From NCBI RefSeq assembly GCF_008704495.1, contig NZ_CP023699.1, positions 4,650,001 to 4,714,000 on the forward strand: a stretch of 64,000 nucleotides of DNA, in the 5' to 3' direction. The notes under the pieces are model-generated. The model saw only the letters and a list, made by a program, of their open reading frames with translations. It had not been told where the DNA came from and did not search any database. This document shows, piece by piece, positions 1 through 9,450 of this stretch. The translations under genes and the position numbers were made by a program. Origin of the DNA: Streptomyces kanamyceticus. Lineage in GTDB: Bacteria > Actinomycetota > Actinomycetes > Streptomycetales > Streptomycetaceae. The stretch's first letter is position 1, and each line of letters begins with the position of its first letter.

Positions 1-617
1 GGCTCGATGCCGTCCCTGCGGACGAGCACGTCGGCGACGGCCGCCACCGGAGGCGTACGCAGCGTCAGATGACGGCAACGGGAGCGGATGGTCGGCAGCA
101 CGTCCTCCAGCGAGGGCGCGCACAGGAGCCACACGGTGCGCGGAGCGGGCTCCTCGACGGCCTTCAGGAGTACGTTCCCCGCGCCCTCGGTGAGCCGGTC
201 GGCGTCCTCCAAGACGATGACCTGCCAGCGGCCGACCGCGGGCGAGAGCTGGGCGCGCCTGACCAGGTCACGGGTCTCCTTGACGCCGATGGACAGCAGG
301 TCGGTGCGGACGACCTCCACGTCCGCGTGCGTACCGACCAGGCTCGTGTGGCAGCCGTCGCAGAAACCACAGCCGGGGGCGCCGCCGAGCGCGCGGTCCG
401 GGCTGGTGCACTGCAGGGCGGCGGCGAAGGCGCGCGCGGCCGTGGAGCGTCCGGATCCCGGCGGCCCCGTGAACAGCCAGGCGTGCGTCATCTTCGACGA
501 CTCGGGCTGCGGTGCGGCCGTGGCGACCGCGGTCACGAGCGCGTCGGCATCCCGGGCCGCGGCCCCGAGCTGGTCGCTCACCCGCTCCTGCCCCACCAGG
601 TCGTCCCACACGCTCAT
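1..617 (-). CDS. holB: DNA polymerase III delta' subunit (clamp loader), C-terminus off the window
   Basis: Clamp-loader ATPase subunit of the replicative polymerase, which helps open and load the beta sliding clamp on primed DNA. Reading from the ATG at 617 the protein begins MSVWDDLVGQERV, then has a P-loop GPPGSGRST near residue 30, a four-cysteine zinc module (C..GC.FC..C) at about residues 50-63, a Walker B-like VIVLEDADRL and the SRC motif IRSRC that supplies the arginine finger in clamp loaders. About 205 residues are present and the reading frame stays open to base 1, so the gene is cut by the window edge rather than broken. The arginine in the P-loop (GRST in place of GKT) is typical of delta' subunits, which are usually poor ATPases. 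It lies downstream of tmk on the same strand, as in other actinobacteria, but a hairpin separates the two. Confidence 0.93.
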   Translation of the reverse strand, partial: MSVWDDLVGQERVSDQLGAAARDADALVTAVATAAPQPESSKMTHAWLFTGPPGSGRSTAARAFAAALQCTSPDRALGGAPGCGFCDGCHTSLVGTHADVEVVRTDLLSIGVKETRDLVRRAQLSPAVGRWQVIVLEDADRLTEGAGNVLLKAVEEPAPRTVWLLCAPSLEDVLPTIRSRCRHLTLRTPPVAAVADVLVRRDGIE

Positions 618-729
618 GGGGTCACCGCCTCCGCCTTGCTTCCGCACGTTCCGCGCTGCATCCGCGCCGTATCCGCGCCGTCTGATCCGTCGGTTTCATT
701 GTGGGACATGGCACTGACATCGCCGACAA

Positions 730-770
730 CACCGTGCCCCGCAGGCCTGACGGCACTGCGGGGCACGGTG
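730..770 (-). terminator. Hairpin between tmk and holB
   Basis: A perfect 15-bp inverted repeat (arms 730-744 and 756-770, 11-nt loop) starts 12 bp after the tmk stop codon. It has no T-run, which is usual for Streptomyces terminators. It would end or attenuate tmk transcription before holB. Confidence 0.75.
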
Positions 771-781
771 GGTGGGCGGTG

Positions 782-3700
782 TCAGCCGCGGCGACCGCGT
801 CGGCGTCCGCCGCGGTCTTCGTCCTCGTCGTCGTGCGACCCGAGCAGTTCGTCCGCGAGCGAGGGCAGGTCGTCCAGCGGAGTCTCCTCCGCCCAGTCCG
901 AGCGGGGCCGCTGCCGGGGCTCGCCCTGCTCGTCGATCTGCGGCAGCTCACGCGTACGGTCGTCGGACCCGTCCGGCGAGGGGCGCTCGTCCCGGAAGTA
1001 GCCGGGCGGAACCTTGTCCTCCTGCACCTGCGGCAGCACCGCGGTGTCCTCCGAGCCGAGGCCTTCGGACCGGAACTGCGGCAGTACGGCCGTCTCGTCG
1101 GCGGCTCCGGAGGGCTGCGTCGGCGTCGACGTCGGCGTCACGATCGGCGTGGGCACGGTCGTCTCGTTGTCGTGAACGGCGGGCGCCTCAGCCTTCTTGG
1201 CCTGCTCAGACCTCCCAGCCTGCTCGGCCTTCTTGGCCTGCTCAGCCTTCGCGGCCTGCTCGGCCTCAGCCTTCTTCGAGCGCGCCGCCGCCGCCGAAGC
1301 CGAAGCGGCAGCCTGCGCCGAAGCCGCCGACTGCGCCGCCGCCGCGGCCTGCGCCGCCGCGAGCCGGCGCGCCTCCTCGGCCCGCAGCAGCGCCTCCTCC
1401 GCCTTGCGCTGCTTCTCGAGCCTGCGCTCCTCGGCCTCGGCCCGCAGCCGCGCCTCTTCCTCGGCCTCCAGGCGGCGCCGCTCCTCCTCGGCGGCCCTGA
1501 CCTTCTCCTCGGCGAGGAGCCTGGCCTTCTCCTCCTCGGCCTTGCGGCGCGCTTCCTCGGCGCGCTTCCTGGCCTCCTCGGCCTGGCGCTCGGCCTCGCG
1601 GCGCTGGGCTTCCTCCAGCTCGCGGCGCTTGCGCTCCTCCTCCTCGGCACGGAGCTTGGCGAGCTGCTCCTGGCGCTCACGCTCCAGGCGCTCCTCCTCG
1701 GCCTTGCGCGCGGCCTCTTCCTCGGCCTTGCGCCGCGCCTCTTCCTCCGCGGCCTTGCGGGCCTCTTCCTGTGCCTTGACCTCGGCTTCGGAGAGCGGCA
1801 GGACCGTGTCGAGCCGGTGCCGGATCACGGTGGTGACCGCCTCCGGCTCCTGGGCCGCGTCGACGACCAGATAGCGGCCGGGGTCGGCGGCGGCGAGGGT
1901 GAGGAAACCGGACCGTACGCGCGCGTGGAACTCGGCGGGCTCCGACTCGAGACGGTCGGGCGCCTCCGTGAACCGCTCGCGGGCGGCCTCGGGCGCCACG
2001 TCGAGCAGGCACGTCAGGTGCGGTACGAGGCCTCCGGTGGCCCAGCGGTTGATGCGGGCGACCTCGGTGGGCGACAGATCGCGTCCCGCGCCCTGGTAGG
2101 CGACGGACGAGTCGATGTACCGGTCGGAGATGACGATGGCGCCGCGCTCCAGGGCGGGCCGTACGACGGTGTCGACGTGCTCGGCGCGGTCGGCCGCGTA
2201 CAGCAGGGCCTCGGCGCGGTGCGAGAGACCGGCCGACGACACATCGAGGAGGATCGACCGCAGCCGCTTGCCGACCGGCGTCGCACCCGGCTCGCGGGTG
2301 ACGACGACCTCGTGGCCCTTGGCGCGGATCCACTCGGCGAGCGCCTCGGCCTGCGTCGACTTGCCCGCTCCGTCGCCGCCCTCCAGGGCGATGAAGAAGC
2401 CGGTGGCCGCGGCCAGCTGCACCGGGTCGTCGCCGCCGCGCAGCGCGTCCCGCAGGTCGTGCCTGAGCGGCACGCCCTGGCGGTCGTCGGCCTTGGCGAG
2501 GACGAGCGCGGCCACCGGCAGGAGCAGCGCGCCGACCAGCATCAGCGTGAAGGAGGCGCCGCCGTGGTCGAAGACGAACTTGCCGTTGACCATCCGGTGC
2601 GGCCCGATGCCCGCGGCCACCACCGGGGCCACCAGGGCGCCGAGCGCGACACAGAGGCGTACGACCGCCTGGAGGTGCTCGGTCGTGCGGGCCCTGCGGT
2701 AGTCCTCGACCTCCTGGTCGAGCAGCGCGTGCCCGGTGTTCGCCGCGATGCCCGCGCAGATCCCGGCGAGGCCGAGCAGGAGCAGCACGGTCGTCACGTC
2801 GGGCACCAGGCCCGCGGCGAGCAGTGCGATGCCGGTGAGGGCGATGGCGAGCGCGAACAGCCTGCGGCGCGAGAGCGAGGGCAGCAGGGCGGGCGCGGTG
2901 CGGATGCCGATGACGGTGCCGCCGGTCAGGGCGAGGACGATCAGGCCGTACGTGACGGGTCCGCCGCCGAGGTCCTTGGCGTGCAGCACGCCGACGGCGA
3001 CGGCCGCGGCGACGGCCGTCGCGACCGCGGCGCAGGCGGCGACGAGCAGCGGGATCGCGCCCGTGCGCCCCTTGTCGGTGCCGGATCCGGTGCGCGGCCT
3101 GCGCAGTCCTTCGAGCGGGCTACGCGCGCGTGGCGTGTGCGTACCGGGCAGTTCGAGGAAGTAGACGATCGAGAGCGACGCGGCGAAGAGACCGGCCGCG
3201 ACGAACGAGGCGAGCCCCGCCTGGTGCAGCTCGAACCAGTCGAGTCCGGCGCCGAGGAGGTTGCCGACGAGCGTGATGGCGGTGAGGGCGGCGGCCGCGA
3301 GGGGCAGCGCCACGAATCCCGTACGCAGCGAGAGGCGCCGCAGCGCTTCCATGTGGTCCGGCAGCGGCCGCACCGTCGCGCCCTCCAGGGGCGGCGCGGG
3401 CAGCAGCGCGGGTGCCGCGCTCTCCCTGGCGACGGTCCAGAAGCGCTCGGCGACACCGATCACGAAGGAGGTCACCAGGATCATCGCGAGGGCGTTGTCC
3501 GGGGTCCAGTCGATCCACAGCGGCGCGACGATCAGCAGCGCGGCCCGCACGGCGTCGGCCCCGACCATCGTCCAGCGCCGGTCGAGCGGTCCGTCCGGAG
3601 AGGTGAGGGAGGTGAGCGGTCCGAGGAGCACCGCTCCGAAGAGCAGGGTCGCGAGGACGCGCGCGCCGAAGACCGCGGTGATGGCGAGGGCCACGCCCCG

Positions 3701-3925
3701 GTAGCCGCCGCCGAAGGCCGCTTCGGAGATGGCCGCCTGGAGCGTGAGGATCACCAGGACGAGCAGGGCGAGCGCGTCGCCGACACTGCCGACGAGCTGG
3801 GCGCTCCACAAGCGCTTCAGTTGCGGTACGCGCAGCAAGGCGCGTACCGCGCGCTCTCGTGAATCTGCGACCAGGGCGTCGTCGGGGGCCGGGGTTCCGG
3901 CCGTTGGCTGCTCTGCACGCGTCAT
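782..3925 (-). CDS. tmk: Thymidylate kinase fused to an N-terminal transporter-like membrane domain
   Basis: dTMP kinase, making dTDP for DNA synthesis, embedded in a 1047-residue multidomain protein. Residues about 35-505 form a polytopic membrane region resembling an MFS transporter, with many 18-22 residue hydrophobic segments. The kinase domain follows at about 512-707 with P-loop LEGGDGAGKST, the DR(Y) motif in ISDRYIDSSVAYQ and a lid region. Residues about 715-905 are a long Glu/Arg/Ala-rich coiled coil (EEARRKAEEE-like heptads), followed by an Ala/Lys stretch and an acidic disordered tail. Ordinary bacterial Tmk is about 210 residues. Large Tmk fusions of this kind are known in streptomycetes, and what the membrane half transports, if anything, is unknown. 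The ATG at 3925 has no clear Shine-Dalgarno but a TAGGCT -10-like hexamer seven bases upstream, which suggests leaderless translation. Confidence 0.9.
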   Translation of the reverse strand: MTRAEQPTAGTPAPDDALVADSRERAVRALLRVPQLKRLWSAQLVGSVGDALALLVLVILTLQAAISEAAFGGGYRGVALAITAVFGARVLATLLFGAVLLGPLTSLTSPDGPLDRRWTMVGADAVRAALLIVAPLWIDWTPDNALAMILVTSFVIGVAERFWTVARESAAPALLPAPPLEGATVRPLPDHMEALRRLSLRTGFVALPLAAAALTAITLVGNLLGAGLDWFELHQAGLASFVAAGLFAASLSIVYFLELPGTHTPRARSPLEGLRRPRTGSGTDKGRTGAIPLLVAACAAVATAVAAAVAVGVLHAKDLGGGPVTYGLIVLALTGGTVIGIRTAPALLPSLSRRRLFALAIALTGIALLAAGLVPDVTTVLLLLGLAGICAGIAANTGHALLDQEVEDYRRARTTEHLQAVVRLCVALGALVAPVVAAGIGPHRMVNGKFVFDHGGASFTLMLVGALLLPVAALVLAKADDRQGVPLRHDLRDALRGGDDPVQLAAATGFFIALEGGDGAGKSTQAEALAEWIRAKGHEVVVTREPGATPVGKRLRSILLDVSSAGLSHRAEALLYAADRAEHVDTVVRPALERGAIVISDRYIDSSVAYQGAGRDLSPTEVARINRWATGGLVPHLTCLLDVAPEAARERFTEAPDRLESEPAEFHARVRSGFLTLAAADPGRYLVVDAAQEPEAVTTVIRHRLDTVLPLSEAEVKAQEEARKAAEEEARRKAEEEAARKAEEERLERERQEQLAKLRAEEEERKRRELEEAQRREAERQAEEARKRAEEARRKAEEEKARLLAEEKVRAAEEERRRLEAEEEARLRAEAEERRLEKQRKAEEALLRAEEARRLAAAQAAAAAQSAASAQAAASASAAAARSKKAEAEQAAKAEQAKKAEQAGRSEQAKKAEAPAVHDNETTVPTPIVTPTSTPTQPSGAADETAVLPQFRSEGLGSEDTAVLPQVQEDKVPPGYFRDERPSPDGSDDRTRELPQIDEQGEPRQRPRSDWAEETPLDDLPSLADELLGSHDDEDEDRGGRRRGRRG

Positions 3926-3931
3926 CCGTCC

Positions 3932-3937
3932 AGCCTA
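3932..3937 (-). promoter_or_regulatory. Putative -10 element for a leaderless tmk transcript
   Basis: TAGGCT on the minus strand ends seven bases before the tmk ATG, so transcription would start at or near the A of the start codon. No ribosome-binding site is visible. The same arrangement occurs before several other genes here (24510, 41101, 41828, 41911, 45112). Confidence 0.45.
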
Positions 3938-3951
3938 TCCGGAGTGTGTGA

Positions 3952-3995
3952 CACCCCGAAGGGGCGCCCGAACAAACGGGCGCCCCTTCGGGGTG
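3952..3995 (-). terminator. Strong hairpin terminator after topA
   Basis: Perfect 19-bp inverted repeat (3952-3970 and 3977-3995) with a 6-nt AACAAA loop, between the topA stop and the tmk start. It ends topA transcription and makes tmk depend on its own promoter. Confidence 0.85.
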
Positions 3996-4035
3996 CGGCT
4001 CACGCACTCGGCGTACCGGCGTTTGCGACGTACCG

Positions 4036-4097
4036 CTCGGCGTCGGACGAAGCCGACGTCGCGCGTACTTCGCGTACTACTCGGCGTCGGACGAAGC
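4036..4097. repeat. 18-bp direct repeat flanking the topA stop codon
   Basis: The 18-bp sequence at 4080-4097, which encodes the last residues of TopA, recurs exactly at 4036-4053 in the 3' untranslated region, 44 bp away. It looks like a small tandem duplication that spans the stop codon. Confidence 0.7.
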
Positions 4098-6908
4098 GGA
4101 CTTCGCGGCTGCCGTCTTCTTCGTGGCGGCCTTCTTCGTAGTCGTCTTCTTCGCGGCCGTCGTCTTCTTGGCGGCGGTTTTCTTGGCCGCCGTCTTCTTG
4201 GCGGCGGTCTTCTTCGCGGGGGCCTTCTTCGCCGCCTTCTTGGCGGTCTTCTTCGCGGGCCCCTTCGCCCGCTTCTCCGCGAGGAGCTCGTAGCCCCGCT
4301 CCGGAGTGATGTCCTCGACGGAGTCGGCCGCGCGCAGCGTCGCGTTCGTCTCGCCGTCGGTGACGTACGCCCCGAAGCGGCCGTCCTTGACGACCACGGG
4401 CTGTCCGCTGACCGGGTCCTGGCCGAGCTCCTTCAGCGGCGGCTTGGCGGCGGCGCGGCCACGCTGCTTCGGCTTGGAGTAGATCTCCAGGGCCTCTTCC
4501 AGCGTGATGCCGAAGAGCTGCTCCTCGTTCTCCAGGGAGCGCGAGTCGGTGCCCTTCTTCAGATACGGGCCGTACCGGCCGTTCTGCGCGGTGATCTCCA
4601 CGCCCTCGGCGTCGGCGCCCACCACGCGCGGCAGGGACATCAGCTTGAGGGCGTCGGCGAGGGTGACCGTGTCGAGCGACATCGACTTGAAGAGCGAGGC
4701 CGTACGCGGCTTGACCGCGTTCTTGCCGGTCTTCGGGGTGCCCTCGGGGAGCACCTCGGTGACGTAGGGGCCGTAGCGGCCGTCCTTGGCGACGATCTGG
4801 TGGCCCGACTCCGGGTCGGCGCCGAGCTCGAAGTCACCGCTCGGCTTGGCGAGCAGCTCCTCCGCGTACGTGACGGTCAGCTCGTCCGGCGCGAGGTCGT
4901 CGGGGACGTCGGCGCGCTGGTGGTTCTCGGAGTCGCGCTCACCGCGCTCTACGTAGGGGCCGTAGCGCCCGACGCGGAGCACGATGTCGTCGCCCACGGG
5001 GAAGGACGAGATCTCCCGGGCGTCGATCGCGCCGAGGTCGGTGACGAGCTCCTTGAGGCCGCCGAGGTGGTCTCCGTCGCCGTTGCCCGCGTCGGAGGCC
5101 GCGCCCGTGGCGTCGCCCTCGCCGAAGTAGAAACGCTTCAGCCACGGCACGGCCTGCGCCTCGCCGCGCGCGATGCGGTCGAGGTCGTCCTCCATGCGCG
5201 CGGTGAAGTCGTAGTCGACCAGGCGGCCGAAGTGCTTCTCCAGGAGGTTGACCACGGCGAAGGACAGGAAGGACGGCACCAGGGCCGTGCCCTTCTTGAA
5301 GACGTAGCCGCGGTCCAGGATCGTGCCGATGATCGACGAGTACGTCGAAGGGCGGCCGATCTCGCGCTCTTCGAGCTCCTTGATCAGCGAGGCCTCGGTG
5401 TAGCGGGCCGGGGGCTTGGTCGCGTGGCCGTCGACCGAGATCTCGTCGGCGGTGAGCGCGTCGCCCTGGTTGACCTGCGGGAGCCTGCGCTCGCGGTCGT
5501 CCAGCTCGGCGTTCGGGTCGTCGGCGCCCTCTACGTAGGCCTTGAGGAAGCCGTGGAAGGTGATGGTCTTGCCGGACGCGCTGAACTCGGCGTCGCGGCC
5601 GTCGGCGGCGCGGCCACCGATCTTGACCGTCACGCTGTTCCCGGTCGCGTCCTTCATCTGGGAGGCGACGGTCCGCTTCCAGATCAGCTCGTAGAGCCGG
5701 AACTGGTCGCCGGTCAGACCGGTCTCGGCGGGCGTGCGGAAACGATCACCCGAAGGACGGATCGCCTCGTGCGCCTCCTGCGCGTTCTTGACCTTCCCGG
5801 CGTACACACGCGGCTTGTCCGGCAGGTAGTCGCTGCCGTAGAGCTGCGTGACCTGCGCGCGGGCGGCGTTGATCGCCGTGTCGGACAGCGTCGTGGAGTC
5901 CGTACGCATATAGGTGATGAAGCCGTTCTCGTACAGCTTCTGGGCCACCTGCATGGTCGCCTTCGCGCCGAAGCCCAGCTTGCGCGAGGCCTCCTGCTGC
6001 ATCGTCGTCGTACGGAAGGGTGCGTACGGCGAGCGGCGGTAGGGCTTGGACTCGACCGAGCGTACGGAGAAGTCCGTGTCCTGGAGCGCGGCGGCGAGGG
6101 CGCGGGCGTTGGTCTCGTCCAGGTGCAGCGTGTCGGACTTGAGCTGCCCCACCGAGTTGAAGTCGCGGCCCTGCGCCACGCGCTTGCCGTCGACCGTCGT
6201 GAGGCGGGCGACCAGCTGCGCGGGGTCGGAGGCGTCACCGGCGCGGCCCGTGCCGAAGGTGCCGGTCAGGTCCCAGTACTCGGCGGAGCGGAAGGCGATG
6301 CGCTCGCGCTCGCGCTCGACGACGAGACGGGTCGCCACCGACTGCACGCGGCCCGCCGACAGGCGCGGCATGACCTTCTTCCACAGGACCGGCGAGACCT
6401 CGTAGCCGTACAGGCGGTCGAGGATGCGGCGGGTCTCCTGAGCGTCGACCATGCGCTTGTTGAGCTCGCGCGGGTTGGCGACGGCGGCGCGGATCGCGTC
6501 CTTGGTGATCTCGTGGAAGACCATCCGGTGGACGGGGACCTTGGGCTTCAGGACCTCCAGGAGGTGCCACGCGATGGCTTCGCCCTCGCGGTCCTCATCG
6601 GTGGCGAGGAAGAGCTCGTCGGAATCCTTCAGGAGGTCCTTGAGCTTCTTGACCTGCGCCTTCTTGTCGGCGTTCACGACATAGATGGGCTGGAAGTCGT
6701 GCTCGACGTCCACGCCGAGGCGGCGCACCTCGCCGGTGTACTTCTCGGGCACCTCCGCGGCGCCGTTGGGAAGGTCACGGATGTGCCCGACGCTGGCCTC
6801 GACTACGTAGCCGGGGCCGAGGTAGCTCTTGATCGTCTTCGCCTTGGCAGGCGACTCGACGATGACGAGTCGGCGGCCGCCCTGTGCGGTCTCGCTGGTC
6901 GGGGACAA
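4077..6908 (-). CDS. topA: DNA topoisomerase I with lysine-repeat tail
   Basis: Type IA topoisomerase that relaxes negative supercoils. The TOPRIM domain has IVESPAKAKTI at the N-terminus and the metal-binding DEDREGEAIAWHL. The active-site tyrosine lies in ITYMRTDSTT. The C-terminal part holds several repeats of the type DGRYGPYV, as in actinobacterial enzymes, without the tetracysteine zinc fingers of E. coli TopA. The last 60 residues are AKK/TAKK repeats; such tails give Streptomyces TopA its processivity and strong DNA binding. The start was taken as the TTG at 6908 (LSPTSETAQGG...) because Streptomyces orthologues begin there and GGAGAG lies about 12 bases upstream. An in-frame extension to 7028 is low-complexity and unlike the family. 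Length is 943 residues, normal for the genus. Confidence 0.96.
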   Translation of the reverse strand: MSPTSETAQGGRRLVIVESPAKAKTIKSYLGPGYVVEASVGHIRDLPNGAAEVPEKYTGEVRRLGVDVEHDFQPIYVVNADKKAQVKKLKDLLKDSDELFLATDEDREGEAIAWHLLEVLKPKVPVHRMVFHEITKDAIRAAVANPRELNKRMVDAQETRRILDRLYGYEVSPVLWKKVMPRLSAGRVQSVATRLVVERERERIAFRSAEYWDLTGTFGTGRAGDASDPAQLVARLTTVDGKRVAQGRDFNSVGQLKSDTLHLDETNARALAAALQDTDFSVRSVESKPYRRSPYAPFRTTTMQQEASRKLGFGAKATMQVAQKLYENGFITYMRTDSTTLSDTAINAARAQVTQLYGSDYLPDKPRVYAGKVKNAQEAHEAIRPSGDRFRTPAETGLTGDQFRLYELIWKRTVASQMKDATGNSVTVKIGGRAADGRDAEFSASGKTITFHGFLKAYVEGADDPNAELDDRERRLPQVNQGDALTADEISVDGHATKPPARYTEASLIKELEEREIGRPSTYSSIIGTILDRGYVFKKGTALVPSFLSFAVVNLLEKHFGRLVDYDFTARMEDDLDRIARGEAQAVPWLKRFYFGEGDATGAASDAGNGDGDHLGGLKELVTDLGAIDAREISSFPVGDDIVLRVGRYGPYVERGERDSENHQRADVPDDLAPDELTVTYAEELLAKPSGDFELGADPESGHQIVAKDGRYGPYVTEVLPEGTPKTGKNAVKPRTASLFKSMSLDTVTLADALKLMSLPRVVGADAEGVEITAQNGRYGPYLKKGTDSRSLENEEQLFGITLEEALEIYSKPKQRGRAAAKPPLKELGQDPVSGQPVVVKDGRFGAYVTDGETNATLRAADSVEDITPERGYELLAEKRAKGPAKKTAKKAAKKAPAKKTAAKKTAAKKTAAKKTTAAKKTTTKKAATKKTAAAKSASSDAE

Positions 6909-7411
6909 CTTCGCTCTTCTCTCCGGTCGACGCTCGGTGGCAGTGCGCGGTGGCAGTGCTCGTGGCTGTGCGGTGGCAGCGCTCACACGGCTTGCGTTGC
7001 GCTGACGCTGCGGAGTGTGACGGTACATCCCGCCCCCGTGTCAAACGGGAAAAGCCCGCAACGGCCACTCGAACGGTAACCCGACTACCGCCATTCCTGC
7101 CGCCCGGAGTGTCGACCTGCTGTTTCGGGGGGGGCGGGCCGGGTGGTCGCTTGGTGGGCAGGCCCTTCCCCGCTGCGGAAGAGAGGGAAGAGAGGGGGGA
7201 GGCTGTGGCTCGCGGCGGGTGGTCCCGTCCCGCGTACCCCGGAATCAGCCGGTCCGCACCTATCGCGTACCTACCGCACGTCTATCGCGCACCTAGCGTG
7301 CGCCCCCTGCGCGCCGGTCGTGCACCGGCCACGCACCGGTCCCGTACCGGCCAGTCCGTGGTCGCGCCGTCGTTCAAGCCCCGCGACCCGCGCCCCGCCC
7401 CGACGCCGACC
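6909..7411. promoter_or_regulatory. topA upstream region with short repeats; no gene seen
   Basis: About 500 bp between topA and the upstream membrane-protein gene, with no convincing ORF. It should hold the topA promoter. It contains an eight-G run near 7127 and, at about 7319-7352, three successive 11-bp units built on ACCGG (caccggccacg, caccggtcccg, taccggccagt). Just before these lie two similar ATCGCG..ACCTA segments (7262-7295). The repeats could be binding sites or supercoiling-sensitive promoter structure. That is inference only. Confidence 0.4.
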
Positions 7412-7609
7412 TCACAGCCGCGTGAAGCACCACACAGCGAGTGCCAGGGCGCCCGCTCCCGCGACGGCGGCGAGGGTCGCCGACGCGGCAGGGTTCACAC
7501 CCTCGGCGACCGGCGCACGGTGCGCGACGCGGACCCCCGTCCACAACAGCAGTGCCGCGCCGAACAGCGCGAACACGGTCCCGGCGAAGATCGCTGGTGC
7601 GCTCTCCAT
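7412..7609 (-). CDS. Small two-helix membrane protein, function unknown
   Basis: 65-residue protein from the ATG at 7609, chosen because GGAGG lies seven bases upstream; the in-frame extension upstream has no such signal. It has two hydrophobic segments, about residues 5-22 (AIFAGTVFALFGAALLLW) and 42-62, joined by a short loop, so it is likely a hairpin membrane protein. It sits in the same direction just upstream of topA, separated by 500 bp. I do not recognise a family with an assigned function. Confidence 0.65.
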   Translation of the reverse strand: MESAPAIFAGTVFALFGAALLLWTGVRVAHRAPVAEGVNPAASATLAAVAGAGALALAVWCFTRL

Positions 7610-7885
7610 GTCCTTGCCTCCCCGTACCGGATTTCCGTACCGGTCTCCCGGCCTGGAGGCTGACACGCACGGGAATCGGGAGCGCGAAATCCGGGTGAAC
7701 GTGGGGCGGCCCACACCGGTCGTCCGCTCGGGTACGGGTACTGATGGGGAACCTGCTGTACGGAACCCGCCGTACGGAACCCGCCGAAATCCCCTCTACC
7801 GCACGGACGTTGGCCGGTTTCACATCCCGGAACCGGCACTCCCGCGCCGACACCTCGAACACCGGCGCGGACCCGCCCCGCCCCG

Positions 7886-9409
7886 CTACTCGCCCACCGG
7901 CAGCAGGAACCCCTGCCCGACGAGGAGCCTGATCTGCGCGGGAGTGCGGTCGCGCAGCAACACCGGGTCCTCTCCGACCAGTTGTGCGATGGCGTCCAGG
8001 ATCCGTCCCGCGCTCAGTGATCCGTCGCACACTCCGGCGAACCCGGCACCCACGGTGTCCACCTTGGTGGCCCGTCGCATCCCGCGGTGCTGGCGCAGCA
8101 CCACATGCTCCGGGTCCTCGGCGCCCGGCAGACCGACCTGCTCCTGCACGACCTCGTCGGCCAGCTTGAAGTGCGCGGCGAGCAGGGCGGCGTCGTCGTG
8201 CGTGCGCAGATAGTCCTGCCGCTCGAAGAACTCCCGCACCGCGTCGCCGAGCGGCTGCTCGACGGGGTGCGGCCACTCCTCGACCGTGATGGATGGCTCG
8301 GCGGCGCCGGTCTTCCTGAGCGTGATCCAGCCGAACCCGACGGCACGCGTGCCCCGCGCGTCAAACTCGTCCAGCCACGCCTCGTACCGCGCCGCGTACT
8401 CGGCGGGATCCGTGCGGTGGTCCCCCGCGTCGCGCAGCCACAGCTCGGCGTACTGCGTGATGTCCTGCACCTCGCGCTGCACGATCCAGGCGTCGCAGCC
8501 GCGCGGCACCCAGGACCGCAGCCGGTCCTGCCACTCCTCGTCCGCCACGTGCTGCCAGTTGGCGAGGAACTGCGCGTATCCCCCTTCGTTCAGTCGCTCC
8601 CCCGCCTCCTGAACGAGCGAGCGGCACAGATCGTCCCCGCCCATCCCGCCGTCGCGGTAGGTGAGCCGCGCCCCCGGCGAGATCACGAAGGGCGGGTTCG
8701 ACACGATCAGGTCGTACGTTTCCTCGCCCACCGGTTCGAAGAGCGAGCCCTCCCTGAGGTCCGCCTCCGGGGCCCCGGACAGCGCGAGCGTGAGCCGGGT
8801 GAAGTGCAGCGCACGGGGGTTGAGGTCGGTCGCGGTCACGCGCGTGGCGTGCTGCGCGGCGTGCAGCGCCTGGATGCCGGAACCGGTACCGAGGTCGAGG
8901 GCGCTCGCGGCGGGCGTGCGTACGGTGATCCCGGCGAGCGTCGTGGACGCGCCGCCGACACCGAGGACGACGCCTTCGTCGCGGCTCCCGATGCCGCCCG
9001 CGCCACCGACCGCGCAGCCCAGGTCGGAGGCGATGAACCAGTCCTCGCCGCTCGGCCCGCCGTACGGCCGCACGTCCACGGTGGCCCGCAGCGCGCCGCC
9101 GTCCTCGGCCAGCCACCCGCTCTCCAGGAGGGCGTCGACGGGCAGCACGTCGGCCACGCGCGCGTGGGGCACAGATTCCTGCAGCAGAAAGAGGCGTACG
9201 AGCGCCGAGAGCGCCCCGCCGTCACGGGTGGCCCGCAAGGCGGGCACGGTCTCACTGCGCGCGAGCGCGGCATAGGCGGGCGCCCCGAGCAGCTCGAGCA
9301 GCCCGTCAGCGGTGAAGTCGGCACCGATCAGCGCACCACGCAGAGCGGCGGCGACATCGGCACGGTCGGACGAAGGCAGGGGGAGGCTGGCGTTACTCAC
9401 GCTCCCCAT
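7886..9409 (-). CDS. SAM-dependent methyltransferase of the HemK/RsmC-like fold
   Basis: About 507 residues. The N-terminal 150 residues resemble the accessory domain found in actinobacterial proteins of this type. The centre has a clear class I methyltransferase core: motif I ALDLGTGSGIQALHAA (about 168-183), an acidic residue in TATDLNPRAL, and the NPPF motif in LIVSNPPFVISPG (about 235). NPPF/NPPY is typical of enzymes that methylate a planar amide or an exocyclic amine, such as N5-glutamine or N2-guanine, so the target may be a translation factor, rRNA or a small metabolite; the sequence does not decide. The C-terminal 170 residues are an extra domain of unknown role. The ATG at 9409 has no strong ribosome-binding site; a GTG three codons later is an alternative. 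Confidence 0.75.
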   Translation of the reverse strand: MGSVSNASLPLPSSDRADVAAALRGALIGADFTADGLLELLGAPAYAALARSETVPALRATRDGGALSALVRLFLLQESVPHARVADVLPVDALLESGWLAEDGGALRATVDVRPYGGPSGEDWFIASDLGCAVGGAGGIGSRDEGVVLGVGGASTTLAGITVRTPAASALDLGTGSGIQALHAAQHATRVTATDLNPRALHFTRLTLALSGAPEADLREGSLFEPVGEETYDLIVSNPPFVISPGARLTYRDGGMGGDDLCRSLVQEAGERLNEGGYAQFLANWQHVADEEWQDRLRSWVPRGCDAWIVQREVQDITQYAELWLRDAGDHRTDPAEYAARYEAWLDEFDARGTRAVGFGWITLRKTGAAEPSITVEEWPHPVEQPLGDAVREFFERQDYLRTHDDAALLAAHFKLADEVVQEQVGLPGAEDPEHVVLRQHRGMRRATKVDTVGAGFAGVCDGSLSAGRILDAIAQLVGEDPVLLRDRTPAQIRLLVGQGFLLPVGE

Positions 9410-9450
9410 TGTGGCGCGCCTGCTGTGGGCAGGCGTTCCGCAGGGCGAGT

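Noticed and set aside
1..617. holB as a truncated pseudogene
   Set aside because: The frame is open to the first base and all expected motifs are intact; it is cut by the window only.
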